A stretch of 64,000 bases of DNA, taken from contig JAPEHQ010000021.1 of NCBI GenBank assembly GCA_027405735.1, forward strand, positions 620,001 through 684,000, written 5' to 3'. The notes beneath the pieces were generated by a model, which did no database searches, had not been told where the DNA came from, and worked only from the letters and a program-made list of their open reading frames with translations. This document shows positions 13,192 through 25,559 of this stretch, in pieces. A program made the position numbers and the translations under genes. How positions within the stretch are numbered: the first letter of the stretch is position 1; each line of letters starts with the position of its first letter. The stretch is from Mucor racemosus. Taxonomy: Eukaryota > Mucoromycota > Mucoromycetes > Mucorales > Mucoraceae.

Positions 13192-13437
13192 TCATTGGAC
13201 GAGTTTGATTTTTGTTGGAGATGATTGCAAACTCTGAAAAGAGACAAAATTCTCATCAAAACCTTTGATTTTTGACCAACGTTCTTCAATTGGGTTGAGA
13301 AAAGATAAATACGGAGGCATAAACAATGGTTTATACCCTCTGATGTTTATCATCTCTACTATAAACGCAGTATGATGGATTTTATAGCTGTCGGCGACAA
13401 TACAAAAACTCATTCCTATCGAGCTCGTCAAGTACAT
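13192..13437 (-). pseudogene. Transposase fragment, IS630/Tc1-type DDE (left arm)
   Basis: The fragment encodes about 60 residues of the catalytic C-terminal part, with DSYKIHHTAFIVEMIN, then MPPYLSFLNPIEERWSKIKG, which holds the final catalytic glutamate. The N-terminal DNA-binding domain and the first catalytic aspartate are absent. It is the inverted partner of the fragment at 13695. Confidence 0.75.
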
Positions 13438-13913
13438 CTATGACAGGTTAGACAATTTTTACAATATGATAAGATTTAGTGCCCTTCATCAAAGGCTCTT
13501 TCTTGGTAGCATGATAGAATTTAGAAAATGTTTTTTTAAGAACCCTTCGTTTTAAAAACTGAAGCCCTTCATTTGTAAATACTATTATTTGGTTCATTGA
13601 TCTGGTTTATTATCATATTGGTGATGAATTTTTACGATATTGACGAAGGGCACTAAATCCCATCACATTGTAAAAATTGTCTAACCTGTCATAGATGTAC
13701 TTGACGAGCTCGATAGGAATGAGTTTTTGTATTGTCGCCGACAGCTATAAAATCCATCATACTGCGTTTATAGTAGAGATGATAAACATCAGAGGGTATA
13801 AACCATTGTTTATGCCTCCGTATTCATCTTTTCTCAACCCAATTGAAGAACGTTGGTCAAAAATCAAAGGTTTTGATAAGAATTTTGTCTCTTTCAGAGT
13901 TTGCAATCATCTC
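13218..13913. repeat. Large palindrome built from two inverted DDE transposase fragments
   Basis: Left arm 13218-13489 and right arm 13642-13913 are each 272 bp and nearly perfect reverse complements, separated by a 152-bp loop. Transcription through them would give a long RNA hairpin. Each arm carries the C-terminal piece of an IS630/Tc1-type transposase (see the two pseudogene entries). Confidence 0.85.
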
Positions 13914-14003
13914 TTAATTGTCATGAATTTTTTTTTGCAATCGTCTCCAAATTCAATTGTGCCCTCAGTACCAAGGATAATGAGCTACGTTATACAAGTG
14001 TAA
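13695..14003 (+). pseudogene. Transposase fragment, IS630/Tc1-type DDE (right arm)
   Basis: Same fragment as the left arm in opposite orientation, here with the more canonical MPPYSSFLNPIEERWSKIKG. The frame runs past the arm into unrelated sequence to 14003. It is a remnant and is not expected to be functional. Confidence 0.75.
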
Positions 14004-14485
14004 CGAAGTTTGCTTTAAAATGATTTGATTGCAATGTACAGAGTAGATTTATGTACATTTGATGTCTTTCATTATATGTTGACCTAAAAAAAAAAAAATG
14101 TTGTATGAGTAACAGACCCATAGATCGTAGGTCTGTTTTCATGAACAGTTGCTATGATATATAATCTCCTGGTTGACAAAAGCTAGCTGAAAACATGTGC
14201 AAATTTGCATTCCAGTTATAATTACCACTCAAGTTGATACATGTTTAATTGGTTGACCATTGAATATCGTTTTTATATCGATCTATAACTGAAGATCCTT
14301 TCAAATGTAAATATTCCCCTTTGATTTATCTCAAACCTATCAACTGCAATACATTTCGATTACAAATATTGAATCATGTACCTTTAAACCGGCTACTCGT
14401 GGCTTAGAATACAGTGTAACAAACTAGTAAAAGGATGGGGGTTTTATTTTCACAATTTTTTTTTTCATTTGATACAAGCTTATAA
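14004..14485. other. Upstream region of SUA5, no gene seen
   Basis: About 480 bp with a short hairpin near 14115-14140 (CAGACCC...GTAGGTCTG). No gene or RNA is recognised. The SUA5 promoter should lie in its right part. Confidence 0.35.
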
Positions 14486-15748
14486 ATGCGGCTTCCCTTT
14501 CGGACTGCTTCAATAACACATCTTTGTTTCCAACGATCATATTATTCCACAATGTTTGATACACAAGTGTATAAAGTGAGTGCAAACAACTTTTCATTAA
14601 AAAATGCAACAACCACCGAGTTTCCCGAGCAAAATGCCACTAGCATCATTGCTACGGAAGAGGACAAGACAGCCATTGAGAAAGCAGTTGAATGGCTCTC
14701 TAAGAATGAAGCTATCGGTATTCCTACAGAAACTGTTTATGGTCTTGCAGCAAATGCACTGAATGCAGATGCAGTATCTAAAATTTTTGCAGCAAAAAAC
14801 AGACCTCAAGATAATCCATTGATCGTTCATGTTTCTTCAATTGAAATGTTGAAAAGTATTTTGCCCGATAATCATGTACCCGAAGTTTATTTACCTGTCA
14901 TCCGTCAACATTGGCCAGGCCCATTAACCATCATCTTACCTGCCTCACCAATGATTCCAACATCTGTCACCTGTGGACATCCTACTGTAGCCGTTCGTTT
15001 TCCCTCTCATCCTGTCGCCCGTGGTTTGATCGAGGCATGTGGTTTCCCATTAGCTGCTCCTTCTGCTAACTCATCTGGAAAACCTTCACCTACATTAGCA
15101 AGCCATGTTTTCCACGATCTTCAAGGCCGTATTCCTATGATTTTAGATGGAGGTGCCTGTGATGTTGGTGTAGAGAGCACTGTTTTAGATGGACTCCGTA
15201 ATCCTCCTGCTATTTTACGTCCCGGTGGATTGACATATGAAGTTTTAAAACTAGTTGATGGAATGGATAAATTACAAGTATACAGAAAGCATTTTGTCGA
15301 TAAAGAATTAGAAGCAGCACCTACAACACCTGGCATGAAATATCGTCATTACTCACCTGAAGCTATGGTTATTTTAATCGATCGTAAAGAGGAAATAGAC
15401 TCAACGTTTGATAAGAAATTTGACCAAACTTGGAAAGAACAATTAGAGGCTATTCAGGAATCAGGTGTTGGAGTATCCAAGATTGGAATGTTGAGAACTA
15501 CACAAGATGGAGACACTGCTGTTTGGGAAACAACATCTGTTACTGATAAAAATGTCGAATGCGTTTCACTTCAAATGGGCCGTCATGGACATCCTGAAGA
15601 AGTTGCTCGTGGTATGTTTAAAGGCCTTCGTGAGTTAGATGGTCGTGCTGTTGACCTTATATTTGTGGAAGGTATTTCCGAAGATAGAGAAGGCATGGCT
15701 GTCATGAATCGATTGAGAAAAGCTGCTTCAAAAATCATAGAAGTTTAA
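14486..15748 (+). CDS. SUA5: SUA5/YRDC threonylcarbamoyl-AMP synthase
   Basis: One exon of 420 codons. Residues about 65-250 form the YrdC domain, with GIPTETVYGLAANAL, IFAAKNRPQDNPLIVHV, HWPGPLTIILP, PTVAVRFPSHPVAR, APSANSSGKPSPT and ESTVLDG. The Sua5 C-terminal domain follows the linker TTPGMKYRHYSPEA. It makes threonylcarbamoyl-AMP from threonine, bicarbonate and ATP for t6A37 of ANN-decoding tRNAs. The first 22 residues (MRLPFRTASITHLCFQRSYY) are basic, hydroxylated and free of acidic residues, like a mitochondrial presequence. A second Met at residue 23 (14552) could give a cytosolic form. Confidence 0.95.
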   Translation: MRLPFRTASITHLCFQRSYYSTMFDTQVYKVSANNFSLKNATTTEFPEQNATSIIATEEDKTAIEKAVEWLSKNEAIGIPTETVYGLAANALNADAVSKIFAAKNRPQDNPLIVHVSSIEMLKSILPDNHVPEVYLPVIRQHWPGPLTIILPASPMIPTSVTCGHPTVAVRFPSHPVARGLIEACGFPLAAPSANSSGKPSPTLASHVFHDLQGRIPMILDGGACDVGVESTVLDGLRNPPAILRPGGLTYEVLKLVDGMDKLQVYRKHFVDKELEAAPTTPGMKYRHYSPEAMVILIDRKEEIDSTFDKKFDQTWKEQLEAIQESGVGVSKIGMLRTTQDGDTAVWETTSVTDKNVECVSLQMGRHGHPEEVARGMFKGLRELDGRAVDLIFVEGISEDREGMAVMNRLRKAASKIIEV

Positions 15749-16068
15749 GTTTTATAGAAAACTCTTTTTTTATTTTATTGTATATTATTATTATTATCCC
15801 CATTACCCCCTTCTCTTTTTACTGTCTTAACATCTGAAAGACTATTTCGACTGTATAAAAAATAAACCTTATATTATATTTTTAATCAAGAAATTCAATA
15901 TCACAGTTTTCATATTCATGCACTTAATTTGTGTGTTGCACAAAAGAACAAACTAGTTCTCCTGTAAATCAATGCAAGATATTTTTTTCAAAGAATACAT
16001 ATGTTTTGACATCCAGGTAATAAAAGCCTGTATATATAATAATTTAAGCCGTCAGTTATGTATGTACA
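15749..16068. other. 3' region of SUA5
   Basis: About 320 bp, AT-rich. It contains AATAAACC-type polyadenylation-like sequence near 15861. No gene is seen. Confidence 0.4.
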
Positions 16069-16390
16069 TTACAAATTTTGAATAAAATATCTTATCCAAA
16101 ATCGCATGGCAAATATTACTGAGTACTTGTGGTGGTATATATTATTTTGTCGTATTTCGCTTGACCATTGCCAAAATATAGATAGCGCTAAAAACACATT
16201 GTAAAACACAAAGCCAAATACAGGACCAAAATAAAAAGCTGGTTGAATCAAACAATATTGATTGGTATTATCAAATAAATTTAAACCTGTCTGGAAGGTT
16301 TGCTCAAACCCATTTTAATTTTGAAGAAGTCTCCACCAAAAAACGAAAAAATATCCGAAGTTTTCGAAAAAATAGATAAACACATTGGAC
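16069..16390 (-). pseudogene. Unidentified membrane-protein gene remnant
   Basis: On the minus strand the frame reads TFQTGLNLFDNTNQYCLIQP, then AFYFGPVFGFVFYNVFLALS (one membrane segment), and ends at FIQNL. Upstream, IFSFFGGDFFKIKMG is open in another phase and appears to belong to the same protein after a 1-nt shift near 16310. The composition looks like real coding sequence and ends in a natural stop, but no 5' end is found. I do not recognise the family. It abuts Rep-A copy 2. Confidence 0.35.
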
Positions 16391-16404
16391 TATAACTTTG
16401 GTTA

Positions 16405-18185
16405 TGCGTCAAAAGAATGTTTATTGATTAATTTGGGCAGTTGTCATTGCATATATGCTGGTTTTAGCTGATTTAGCGTTATTCCTAATTTGAAATGGTC
16501 TGCCAAACTATAGAATCCACTCAAAAAGAATGGGTGTTTGATTCCTATGATTTAATCAGCAAATTAATGGGATGCTAAAACCATATATCTGAATAATGTC
16601 ACAGTTATAGTATATATTTTGAAACTTGCAGCCCATTTGGATCAATATTCATTGACTGGAAGCAGATTTGTCCAATTCCTTTATTTTTTCCCAGTAGAGG
16701 TAAAGAGTTTTTTCAAAAAAAAACACGTGACAAAATCCTTCAAAAATAGCTGTTAACTAATGTGATCAAGATATGCTATTCCCATATTTACTGCGCATTA
16801 AGTGAAACTTCAAAATTCAATTTAGAGCCATTATTTGATTTTATAAAAATTTCAGTACGCTATAAAGTGGGTTTCAGATGGTTTCCAAATGTTTTCGCCC
16901 AATATTGTGTTGAATTACATGAAATTTTCAAAAAAGATGTACCTTCCCTCCATGTATCATTGATATCTGTCCGAAAATAGAACACTTAAAACCAGAGTAT
17001 AAGTGCACCGGCCTAAAATTAATCAAAATTGACTTGAAATCGAATGTAAAAATTGAGCACCTAAATTGTTGAGGTGCCAATTTTTTATATTCACAATATA
17101 GATCTAACTGGAAGCTGCTCTGCATTTTTTGTTGAAACAAAAAATATTGATTTCTCATCGAGATAATCAAAATAATAGTTCACATCACAGCTTAACCCTA
17201 TAGTAACTGGGTTTTAAAATCGATTTGATGACAAATCGATCAGAAAATGATCAAAAAAACAAGATCGCTTAATTATTAATGAATTTCAAAGTAAGTAGAC
17301 CTAGCAGATTAAATGATTTTTGTACAGTTTCAAACTCTCCATCCATTCAAACAAAATACAAATAAATGTTTCACATTAAATTTTGCGAAAAATGCAATTG
17401 AAAATAAGGAGGTTTTTTAAAGATATATATCATTTTTTATAAAAATGCTACAAACATAAGTAATGAAAATAATGCACAAAAAAATTATCTATCAATCAAG
17501 CCATTGCTGAATTTTCTAGCTGCATTTTTCATAGAGAAAACGAGATTTTTGTCAATTTTTTTTTCAAATTCAGAATTTGGGATGAGGGTATACAGGAGGA
17601 AATTGAAGCTGGAAACGAAGGTATTTTTTTGTGCACATTTTTGAGGATATCTCCACGAAAAATTAATATTTTTAAAAAAACTAAATTGAGTCCAAGAAAG
17701 CTCAACGAGGTGGATGGCATGAATCTAAAAAAAAAGCTACTCAATTTAACAAACATTTTAAAACCTACTACAAAAATGTCAAAAAAATGAAAAAAAAAAT
17801 AAAAGTGCTCAGAATTATTTTATATTGAAATATGTTATAGAGTGCTTCAAAAAAAGTAAGTTTTATTATTAGAAAGTGTTAGTATAACTTATTTTTTTGT
17901 AGAGATATGATATCTCAAAGTTCTAATTATTAGCAGCGAAATACGCGTAAAAATCTGACACAATAACTTTGAAAACGTTATACCAACTGCAAAAAAATAG
18001 GATATTTCCGGATACTTGTTTTTGGATTAAACTTGAACATCTCAGGTACATTGGAATATAATTTTTTCTTGGTGTTATTTAGTGGAAAAAAAAAACTGAA
18101 TAGGGCTGAAAAGTGAAATTCAGTTTTCAAGGAAAAAGCAGTGAATTTACGTCTTTTTGAGTCTTTCATGAAATAAAAAATATTT
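16405..18185 (+). repeat. Rep-A copy 2, left flank of GRDP unit A
   Basis: About 1.8 kb match Rep-A copy 1, but an internal segment present in copies 1 and 6 (the part around CCATTTCCACAGCAACT) is missing. Its last ~70 bp, from about 18110, are nearly identical to 32424 onward, while upstream sequence is clearly more diverged. The left boundary of the segmental duplication therefore falls inside this repeat. Confidence 0.75.
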
Positions 18186-18500
18186 TCAGGACAAGTGGGG
18201 GCGAAACAACCATTGCCAAACCTGCGAGAATTTGTTTATATTTACTTGACATTGGCTCATAGTTCTAAAACTTTGTATCTTCCCTTTCGAGAAATTTAAT
18301 CCTTAATTTATCATAATGCGGCATTTCAGTTACGTTAACATATCTTTTAATCTGTTGGATATATATTCAGTACGAAAATTATTATTTTAATAGTTGATTG
18401 ATCTTTTTTATTGAAAAACAAAAGATAAATACCAAAAAGATGTGATAATGTATGTAGAAGTAGAGATGTAAATTAAAATATTGATTTGCATAATTTGATA

Positions 18501-21316
18501 TTAGCATCCTCCGCAACCTGACGAGCCACCGCCACCACAACTAGATGATCCACCCCCACAGCTTGATGATGCACCTCCACAACTTGAGGATCCACAGCTT
18601 GAAAATGCACCTGAACTTCCACAACTATAACCTATACCGCCACTACCAGCAGACATGGTATTTGCAACGTACGCTGTACCCGCATATGTACCAGCCCAAA
18701 TCATGCTAACTTTATACCAGTCAAATGAATCTGAAGCTGTTGCATTGTCCCTACGTTTAGCTATCTCTATTGCTGACATTGCTTCGTGGTTGACATGTTG
18801 CCGTCTTTGCTCAAATGGAAGCTTAAGTAAATTTGTTTTGGTAATGGTGGGTAAGGCCCCTCCTATGGTTATTAAAACCAATATTAGCATTGCTACTATC
18901 TTAAAAATTATAGATAAACTTACTTGATACAAATACTGCGAATCAAATCAATATTAGTCAACATCAATTGAGCATGTATAACATTAAACTACATACCTTG
19001 CGAATACTGTTCTTTCTTGAGATTTGAACCGAAAGCTTCTTTTTCTTTTTCACTATTTCAAGCCATAAAAATAGATGTAAATATATTGAAAAATGCTACT
19101 TTCAGGAATATATGATATATTTACCTCTCCCATCTATGCAAATAATCAGTGGCTATAAAAGGTAAATTTAGTTAGCTTTTATATGCATCTATTGTATCTC
19201 TTTGCCAACTCACTTCCACAAGTACTGGTTCTAATATTAAACAGATATGTGTGAGTCTGACGCACACAAGTATTAGATTTTTATATAATACGCTACCCTA
19301 TAAAACCTAATAGTGATGTTTTGACACTTTTGAACTTCTCATCCATAATAGTATCTGAATTTTTAAAGCTAATAAATTCCTTGATATCACCTATCAAGAT
19401 ATTTTACTATTAGTATCAATCTAATAAACTTTAGCCCGCATAATCAGTTTTACGTTTATCATGGAAGCTAGTATTTTCAGCATCATATGTATCGACGTCT
19501 TCCTCAATGTGCTCGTTATTTCCAGTAGGATTATAAGCAGGAGATGCTTGATATGTCCCAGCATTGTAATAACCTCTGAATTCCTTTTCTTCGCCTATTA
19601 AAGCACGACCATCAGAACGCATCAGTAAGATATTGTTTTTTTTAAAGATTGACTTGAGTTTTATCTTTAGACTTTTCTCTTTTTTTGGAGCCGGTGCTGT
19701 AGGTGCATTTTGAATTGCAGTTGCCTCCTCTTGCTTCTTTTCTGTGTGAGATTTCCAAGCATGATCAGTATTTTCAACATATTTTTGTAATTGAGATTCA
19801 GGGATTGTATCATCATGGTTCAAAAATTTACGTAAAAATTTGACAGTAAATTTGCGATATTTGTTTGGAAAAAGCATATGAGTATGCCATGCAAGATCTA
19901 GAGATAGATTAGATAATTTTACCTTGGTTTAGATTATAATCAACTTACCTATTTCAAATGTTGGAACTGCTGTCAAATCGGGATTGGCTTTAATCAAATG
20001 AAGAAAATTAATATACTGTCGAATGCCTTTAACAATGCCTTGAGGGAGATCCCAATTAATAACTTGAGTTACTTTAAATGCAAACTTGTATTGTCTAGCA
20101 ACAGCTTGAATCAAGTCAAGAGAGCTTCCTCTGTAAGGATTACACAAGTATGTGCTTTGAATAGCGTCAAGGATTCCTATACAACCATGTCAATTCACCT
20201 GGAATATGGTATTGCATAACTACGAACTTTTTTTTCTTGGAATATTATCCTTGCTATTATTTATCTTGGATAGCTGATTAACAGTTATAAGCTTCTCTAA
20301 AGGTTTAATACCTTGATTAAAGGGTAAAGATTTAATATCTTTTCCTGAACCTAATGATCCGATATCTAAGTAGCTCATTTTGACACCTCCATCCTCACCC
20401 AACATAAGACCACTATAAATATAACATTAGATCCAAATTAGTGTTCATATTACAATTACGTACGCTACTGTAGTAGTTTTGGAATAATCAGCAATTAAAT
20501 TGGCTTTTCCGACATGTTTAATAGTAAACATTGCACTACATCTATGACATTGCAATGCCACAGTTTGGTCTGTTCTCCATTCAGTATAATTTTCCCTAAT
20601 AAAGTATTGTACTACATGCTTAGTATTCATGTTTCCATCATTGTCACATAAATTAGTTACCAGTCTATCTCCATTCTGAGAAAGCACACAATACAGCTGA
20701 TCTCTGCGTAGCTTGTATAATTTTGTGGGCCTTCTACATGTTTTTGTAAAAGATGATAGGGTTCATCTCTCATGGCATCTTTCCAAGCAACCAATATATT
20801 ATTTGGGACTTTTTGAGCTGCCTCATGCTAAAAAAAGAAAATAAATTATACCATTTTAAGCATTTTTATTGTACAAATATACTTACAATTTCCTTTAATG
20901 GAACTTTAAGATTCTTAATTACAGTATACTGAGGATTTCTTTGCTGGTCCTCGTAAAATCTCAATGGACTAAGCATGTGAGCTTGCCAAAAGAATGCGAC
21001 ATCTAATGTAAGCATACATTTGAAAGATCAATAAATAGTAATAACTTAATTAGCAGTATTATTTACCTAATGGAGGAACGACATTGTGTAAATTGCTAAA
21101 GCTTTTTTTAGTACAATAAGCCCATTGAAAGTAACGATATTCAGCACGAACTAGATATCTTTTGAGGACGTCCTCGGTCATATTTCTGGTTGTTTGAACG
21201 AAACGTTCGAGGAGGGAAAGATAATAAAAGCAATTAGAGACTGTAACCACCTCATCAAGCTTAGGATATTCATCTTTTTGAGTTTCTTGAGGAGGATTTG
21301 TATTTGAAAATGTCAT
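18501..21316 (-). CDS. Glycine-rich domain-containing protein (GRDP/DUF1399), paralogue A1
   Basis: Twelve exons were assembled by hand (21316-21067, 21002-20887, 20827-20661, 20595-20464, 20412-20228, 20176-19949, 19897-19454, 19390-19297, 19230-19214, 19152-19125, 19052-18997, 18862-18501). They sum to 2,079 nt, 692 aa, all in frame. Key motifs are FWQAHMLSPLRFYED (about 88-102) and DLAWHTHMLFPNKYRKF (about 360), the W-x-x-H-M-L-x-P repeats of GRDP-like/DUF1399 proteins. CIVC and CHRC may form a metal site. The C-terminus is a Cys/Gly/Ser-rich tail (SCGGASSSCGGGSSSCGGG). The molecular function in fungi is unknown; plant GRDPs are linked to development and stress. The least certain splice is the donor at 20227. 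Confidence 0.75.
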
Positions 21317-21845
21317 ACTGTTCTTTTATTGATGAGTAAAATAAAAAAGAAAACTTGATTTTATGCATGACAAATGCATTATTTATGAAAAACCCAAAAA
21401 TTTTATCACATTTGATTAATATATTTTGTGTTACAAGATATGCAATTCAAGTAAGCCGTATAGAGCAACTCGCCAACCGGTGACACTTTACGAAACTGTG
21501 CCAAAGGCTAAGCTTACTAACTTTCTCAGGAACAGTAATACGGATATCGCCATCTAAAAACAAGGCTCGTTTCTAATCGTATACGTTATCTTTGAAGAAT
21601 TTTCACTCGATGCCTAACAAATGATTTTGTATGTTACTTTTTATAGAGCTATTCACATATGCGGCGGTTATATTAATAGATTTTCAACTAAATTATAGCA
21701 ACTATAGCTTTATCTGCCAATACGTATTTTAATTATAGATTTACAGCGACTTTTTATTTATTTGTTGAAAAAGCATAAACAGGTAGCAAATGAAATTAGA
21801 GCATTAATAACGGTTTTATTAAGAAAGTTTACATAAAGTAGTTTA
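21317..21845. other. Spacer between GRDP A1 and A2
   Basis: About 530 bp containing the A1 promoter and the A2 3' region. It is present with few changes at 35632-36161. No other gene is seen. Confidence 0.5.
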
Positions 21846-24689
21846 TCATACAAACATTCCAAACAATATTGCGTCTTCCCACATTGCCATACCGACACAT
21901 GATCCACTGCTGGCTGTTTTATTTTCACAAGAAGCGATGCCAGTTCCTCCACAGCTGGCACCTATACCTGCACCAGGATTAGATAGCATATTCACAGCAT
22001 ATTCTTTGTCTTTAAAGGAATTGGCCCAAATAAAACTAACCTTGTGCCAATCAAAAGATTCAGAAATGGTAGCATTCCTCGATCTTTCGTATGATGAGCA
22101 CATTTCATACCTTAGTTGTTGCGTTTTTTGATCGAATGGTAATTCCATTATTTTTTCTATAATTATTTTTGGCATGCCTCCCTCTGCAATATTTTTGATA
22201 ACCAGAGTTAACATTAATGTCTAAAAATAATGAAAGAAGATTGACTTACTAGATACGAAGACTATATAGCATCATTTAAACATAATTATGTTAGATAACC
22301 ACAGTGATCATACATTTGCATGTCATTCAAATACCTTGAGAGTATGTTTCGTCTTTAATGCTTGATTTAGAATCTTCTCTTTTCTCATTAGCTTCTTTTG
22401 ATAGAATATTATTTAATAAAAATCTATAGAAATATACATTTGTGAACAACTTACTAGTATTGGCACTGTTGTATGTATGATAAATTTTGGATTAGATAAA
22501 ATGTAGGTGGTTTGTAATCTGATACATGCACTTTACCTCTCCCATTTATTTAAATAATCGGTGGCTACAACGCATATTAGTACAAAATTTTTGGAAACTT
22601 CCTTTAGATAATATCTTACTTCCACATGTACTAGTCCTATCATCAAAAATAGACTTTGGTGAGCATATATATAATATAAACAAACCAAATTATGAATTAC
22701 CCTATAAATCCTAATCCTGACCTCTTGACTCGATCAAATTTCTTGGTCATAACAGTTTCCGAGTTTTTGAGATTGATAAACTCTTTAATATCGCCTAATA
22801 TATTATTGAATTGTTAATACTACATTGAAACATACTAGTTTTGCCAAAACGTACGTCTATCATGAAAGCTAGCATTGATAGCATTGTATTTATCCGTTTC
22901 TTCTTTGTTGTAATTTTTATTATCATTGATTGACTCGTAGGGAGGGGATACCTGAAATGATCCAGGATTATATGAATCTTGAAATAACTTTTCAGAGTCT
23001 ACCATCGTGTCTCTTTTTGTTGTAAAAATACCCTTGAATTTCTTCTTTAGGTTTTTACTAGCTTTGGGCAAGGGTGCATTATCAACATTGCTAGTAGCCT
23101 CGTTTTTGCGTTCGATAGAAAACTTCCAAGCCTGGTCAGTATTTTCAACATATTGTTGCAATTGAGATTCTGGAATCGTGTCGTCATGGTTCAAGAATTT
23201 CCCCATGTAGCCCGTTGTAAACTTACGATAACTATCTGGAAAAAGCATGTGGGTATGCCATGCAAGATCTAGTAATGTGTCAATAATTATACAATATGCT
23301 TTGAACCAATTATTTACCTATTTCATATGTTGGAACTGCAGTCAAATTGGGGTTTGTCTTGATCAGATAAAGGAAGTTGCTATATTGTCGAATCCCTTTT
23401 ATGATCCCTTGAGGAAGATCCCAGTTGATAACTTGAGTTACTTTGAATGCAAACTTGTACTGTCTTGCAACAGCTTGAATCAAATCAAGAGAGCTTCCTC
23501 TATATGGATTACATAAATAAGTACTTTGAATTGCATCAATAATTGCTATAACCAAGTTTATTAGTCTTTACTGAATTTAATATGCAACATAAACTTACAC
23601 TTTCTTTTGAGTAGATTATATTCATCATCCTTCCACTTCATTGCGTGATGAAGAGCTATGAGACCTTCTAAAGGTTTCAAGCCTTCATTGAATGGTAATG
23701 ATTTGATATCTCTTATTGAGCCTATTGATACTCTATCTTTAGCAATTTCTCGATTATCCTTCAGCATCAAACCACTATATTTTGTAACATTAGACCAGGT
23801 ATTGTTACATATAGTGCATTCAATAAATTCTTACGCTACTGCCCGTGATCTAGAATAATCAAAAATCAAATTGGCTTTTCCTATATGTTTAATTGTAAAC
23901 ATGGAGCTACATCTATGACATTGTAATGCCACTGTATGGTCTGTTCTCCATTCAGTATAGTTTTTCCTAAAAGTATTGTGTTACATGCTTAGCAGCTCTA
24001 GGTAACATAATCAAACAAATACATTACCATTCAATCTTCATTCTGACAAAGCATACAATACAACTGATCTCTGCGTAACGTGTATGAACGTTGTCGCAGC
24101 TTAGCAAAGATTCTTGTGTAAGATGATATGGTTCATGTTCCATAATATGTTTCCATGCTGCTAAAACATCGCTTGGAATATTTGTAGTCGTTTCATGCTA
24201 TATAGGAATTATAAAAAATAAGCTTCAACAAATATATGTAATGTATGTATATCCTTACAATTTCTTTCAATGGAATTTTCAAATCCTTATATTTTGAAAA
24301 TTGAGGATTTCGAAGACTATCTTCATAAAATCTCAATGGACTAAGCATGTGAGCTTGCCAAAAGAATGCAATATCTATATACATGGTATGAATCAAGTCA
24401 GTAAAATTCCATTGGCGAACACATTTCTAATGCACTAACCTAATGGAGGAACAGCATTTTTCGTCGAGCCAAAACTTGCATTCGAAGCATAAGCCCATTT
24501 AAAATATCTATATTCAGCACGAACAAGATAAAGCTTCAAAATATCTTCAGGCATGGTCTTGGTAGTTTCAACAAATCGTTCGAGAAGCGAAAGATAATAA
24601 AAGCAATTAGAGACTGTAACAGCTTTATCAAATGTGGGATATTCATCCTCTTGAGTTTCTTGAGGAGGTTGTCTATTCAAAAATCTCAT
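21846..24689 (-). CDS. GRDP/DUF1399 protein, paralogue A2
   Basis: Tandem paralogue of A1, same strand, with matching exon order. It starts MRFLNRQPPQETQEDEYP (24689). Later exons carry FWQAHMLSPLRFYEDSLRNP, CIVCFVRMKIEW, CHRCS, LCNPYRGSSLDLIQAVARQY, and HTHMLFPDSYRKFT at the second W-x-x-H-M site. An apparent stop near 23965 falls inside a 61-nt intron whose acceptor is TTTTAG; splicing restores ...EWKNYTEW. The C-terminal tail (GASCGGTGIASCEN...) is shorter and less Cys-Gly-repetitive than in A1 and ends AILFGMFV. Function unknown. Confidence 0.72.
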
Positions 24690-25559
24690 TTTTAATGTTT
24701 ATAAAAATAAAAGAAAATATGTGATTCTCAGTTACTGAGACATGATTGTATTTATATCAACGCTTTGAAGAAAACATTCATTTTAGTTAATTAAGACTAA
24801 TGTAACCTATGTTACGAACATTAAATGATTTAAGAAGAATACCAAATCTTTTGCTCAGCAGAGTTTGTAGATTTTTTAGGTTTTTATATGAGGCTAGATG
24901 AATGCATATATTAACTTGTTCTAAACTATGTTGATCCCGGACGTTTCGGCAGTAGAGTTTTAGGTATTGTCCGAATATTATCCTCGCAGTATGAAAAAGG
25001 CAAATTTGGGATTCTAATGACTGCAAATAAAACAAAATTGCTATGGACGCTAGCCTTTGTGAAAAATGATTCATAGTAATAAATAGTAGGCTTTGCAAGT
25101 TTAACCATCGAGTGAAAATCCTATTGCAAGTAATAAAGGGTCGTTACAGATATTTTGATAACTGGACTCTCTTATAATACGTAGGAGTTCAAAGAGTTTT
25201 GTTTCCACTTTAGGTGAGCTTAATATAAATTTTTGAACTGATTAAATGCTAAGCATGAATAGTTTACATCTTGACTTGCTGTGAAACTTTGAATAATTAT
25301 ATACCAAAGAATGCTACACTCTATTCATCAAAATAAATTAAATACTTTTTTATATGATAGGTACCTACTGGTGCAAAACTCAAATTTTCAAATAATTCAA
25401 TTTTTATAGTTTCCAATTTTCAAAATCGGAGCGCCTAACTTTTTTCAAATAAATAACTTCATACAAAACCCTTCTAGGATATACTCTAGACACTGCTGAA
25501 CAGATATAAATTGGTCTCATTATGCTACGCATTTTTAAGTTTATTCTATAACTCACAGA
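24690..25559. other. Upstream region of GRDP A2
   Basis: About 870 bp, almost identical to 39018-39888. It should hold the A2 promoter. Minus-strand frames here (for example 24787-25098) show no domain and are not called. Confidence 0.45.

Noticed and set aside
18863..18932. Hydrophobic segment (MYQVSLSIIFKIVAMLILVL) as a membrane helix in GRDP A1
   Set aside because: Phase analysis of the exons in A1 and A2 puts it inside an intron; the acceptor is at 18863 and the exon starts with the codon for Gly-Gly-Ala-Leu-Pro.
20610..20687. Frame starting MLSQNGDRLVTN as a coding exon
   Set aside because: The conserved frame is ..SCIVCFLRMEIDW, spliced directly to ENYTEW. The alternative frame reads through the intron.
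23950..24010. Apparent stop/frameshift in GRDP A2 (TTTTAG after ..HVTQY)
   Set aside because: It lies in a 61-nt intron. Using TTTTAG as acceptor joins ..KIEW to KNYTEW in frame, and A1 has an equivalent 65-nt intron.
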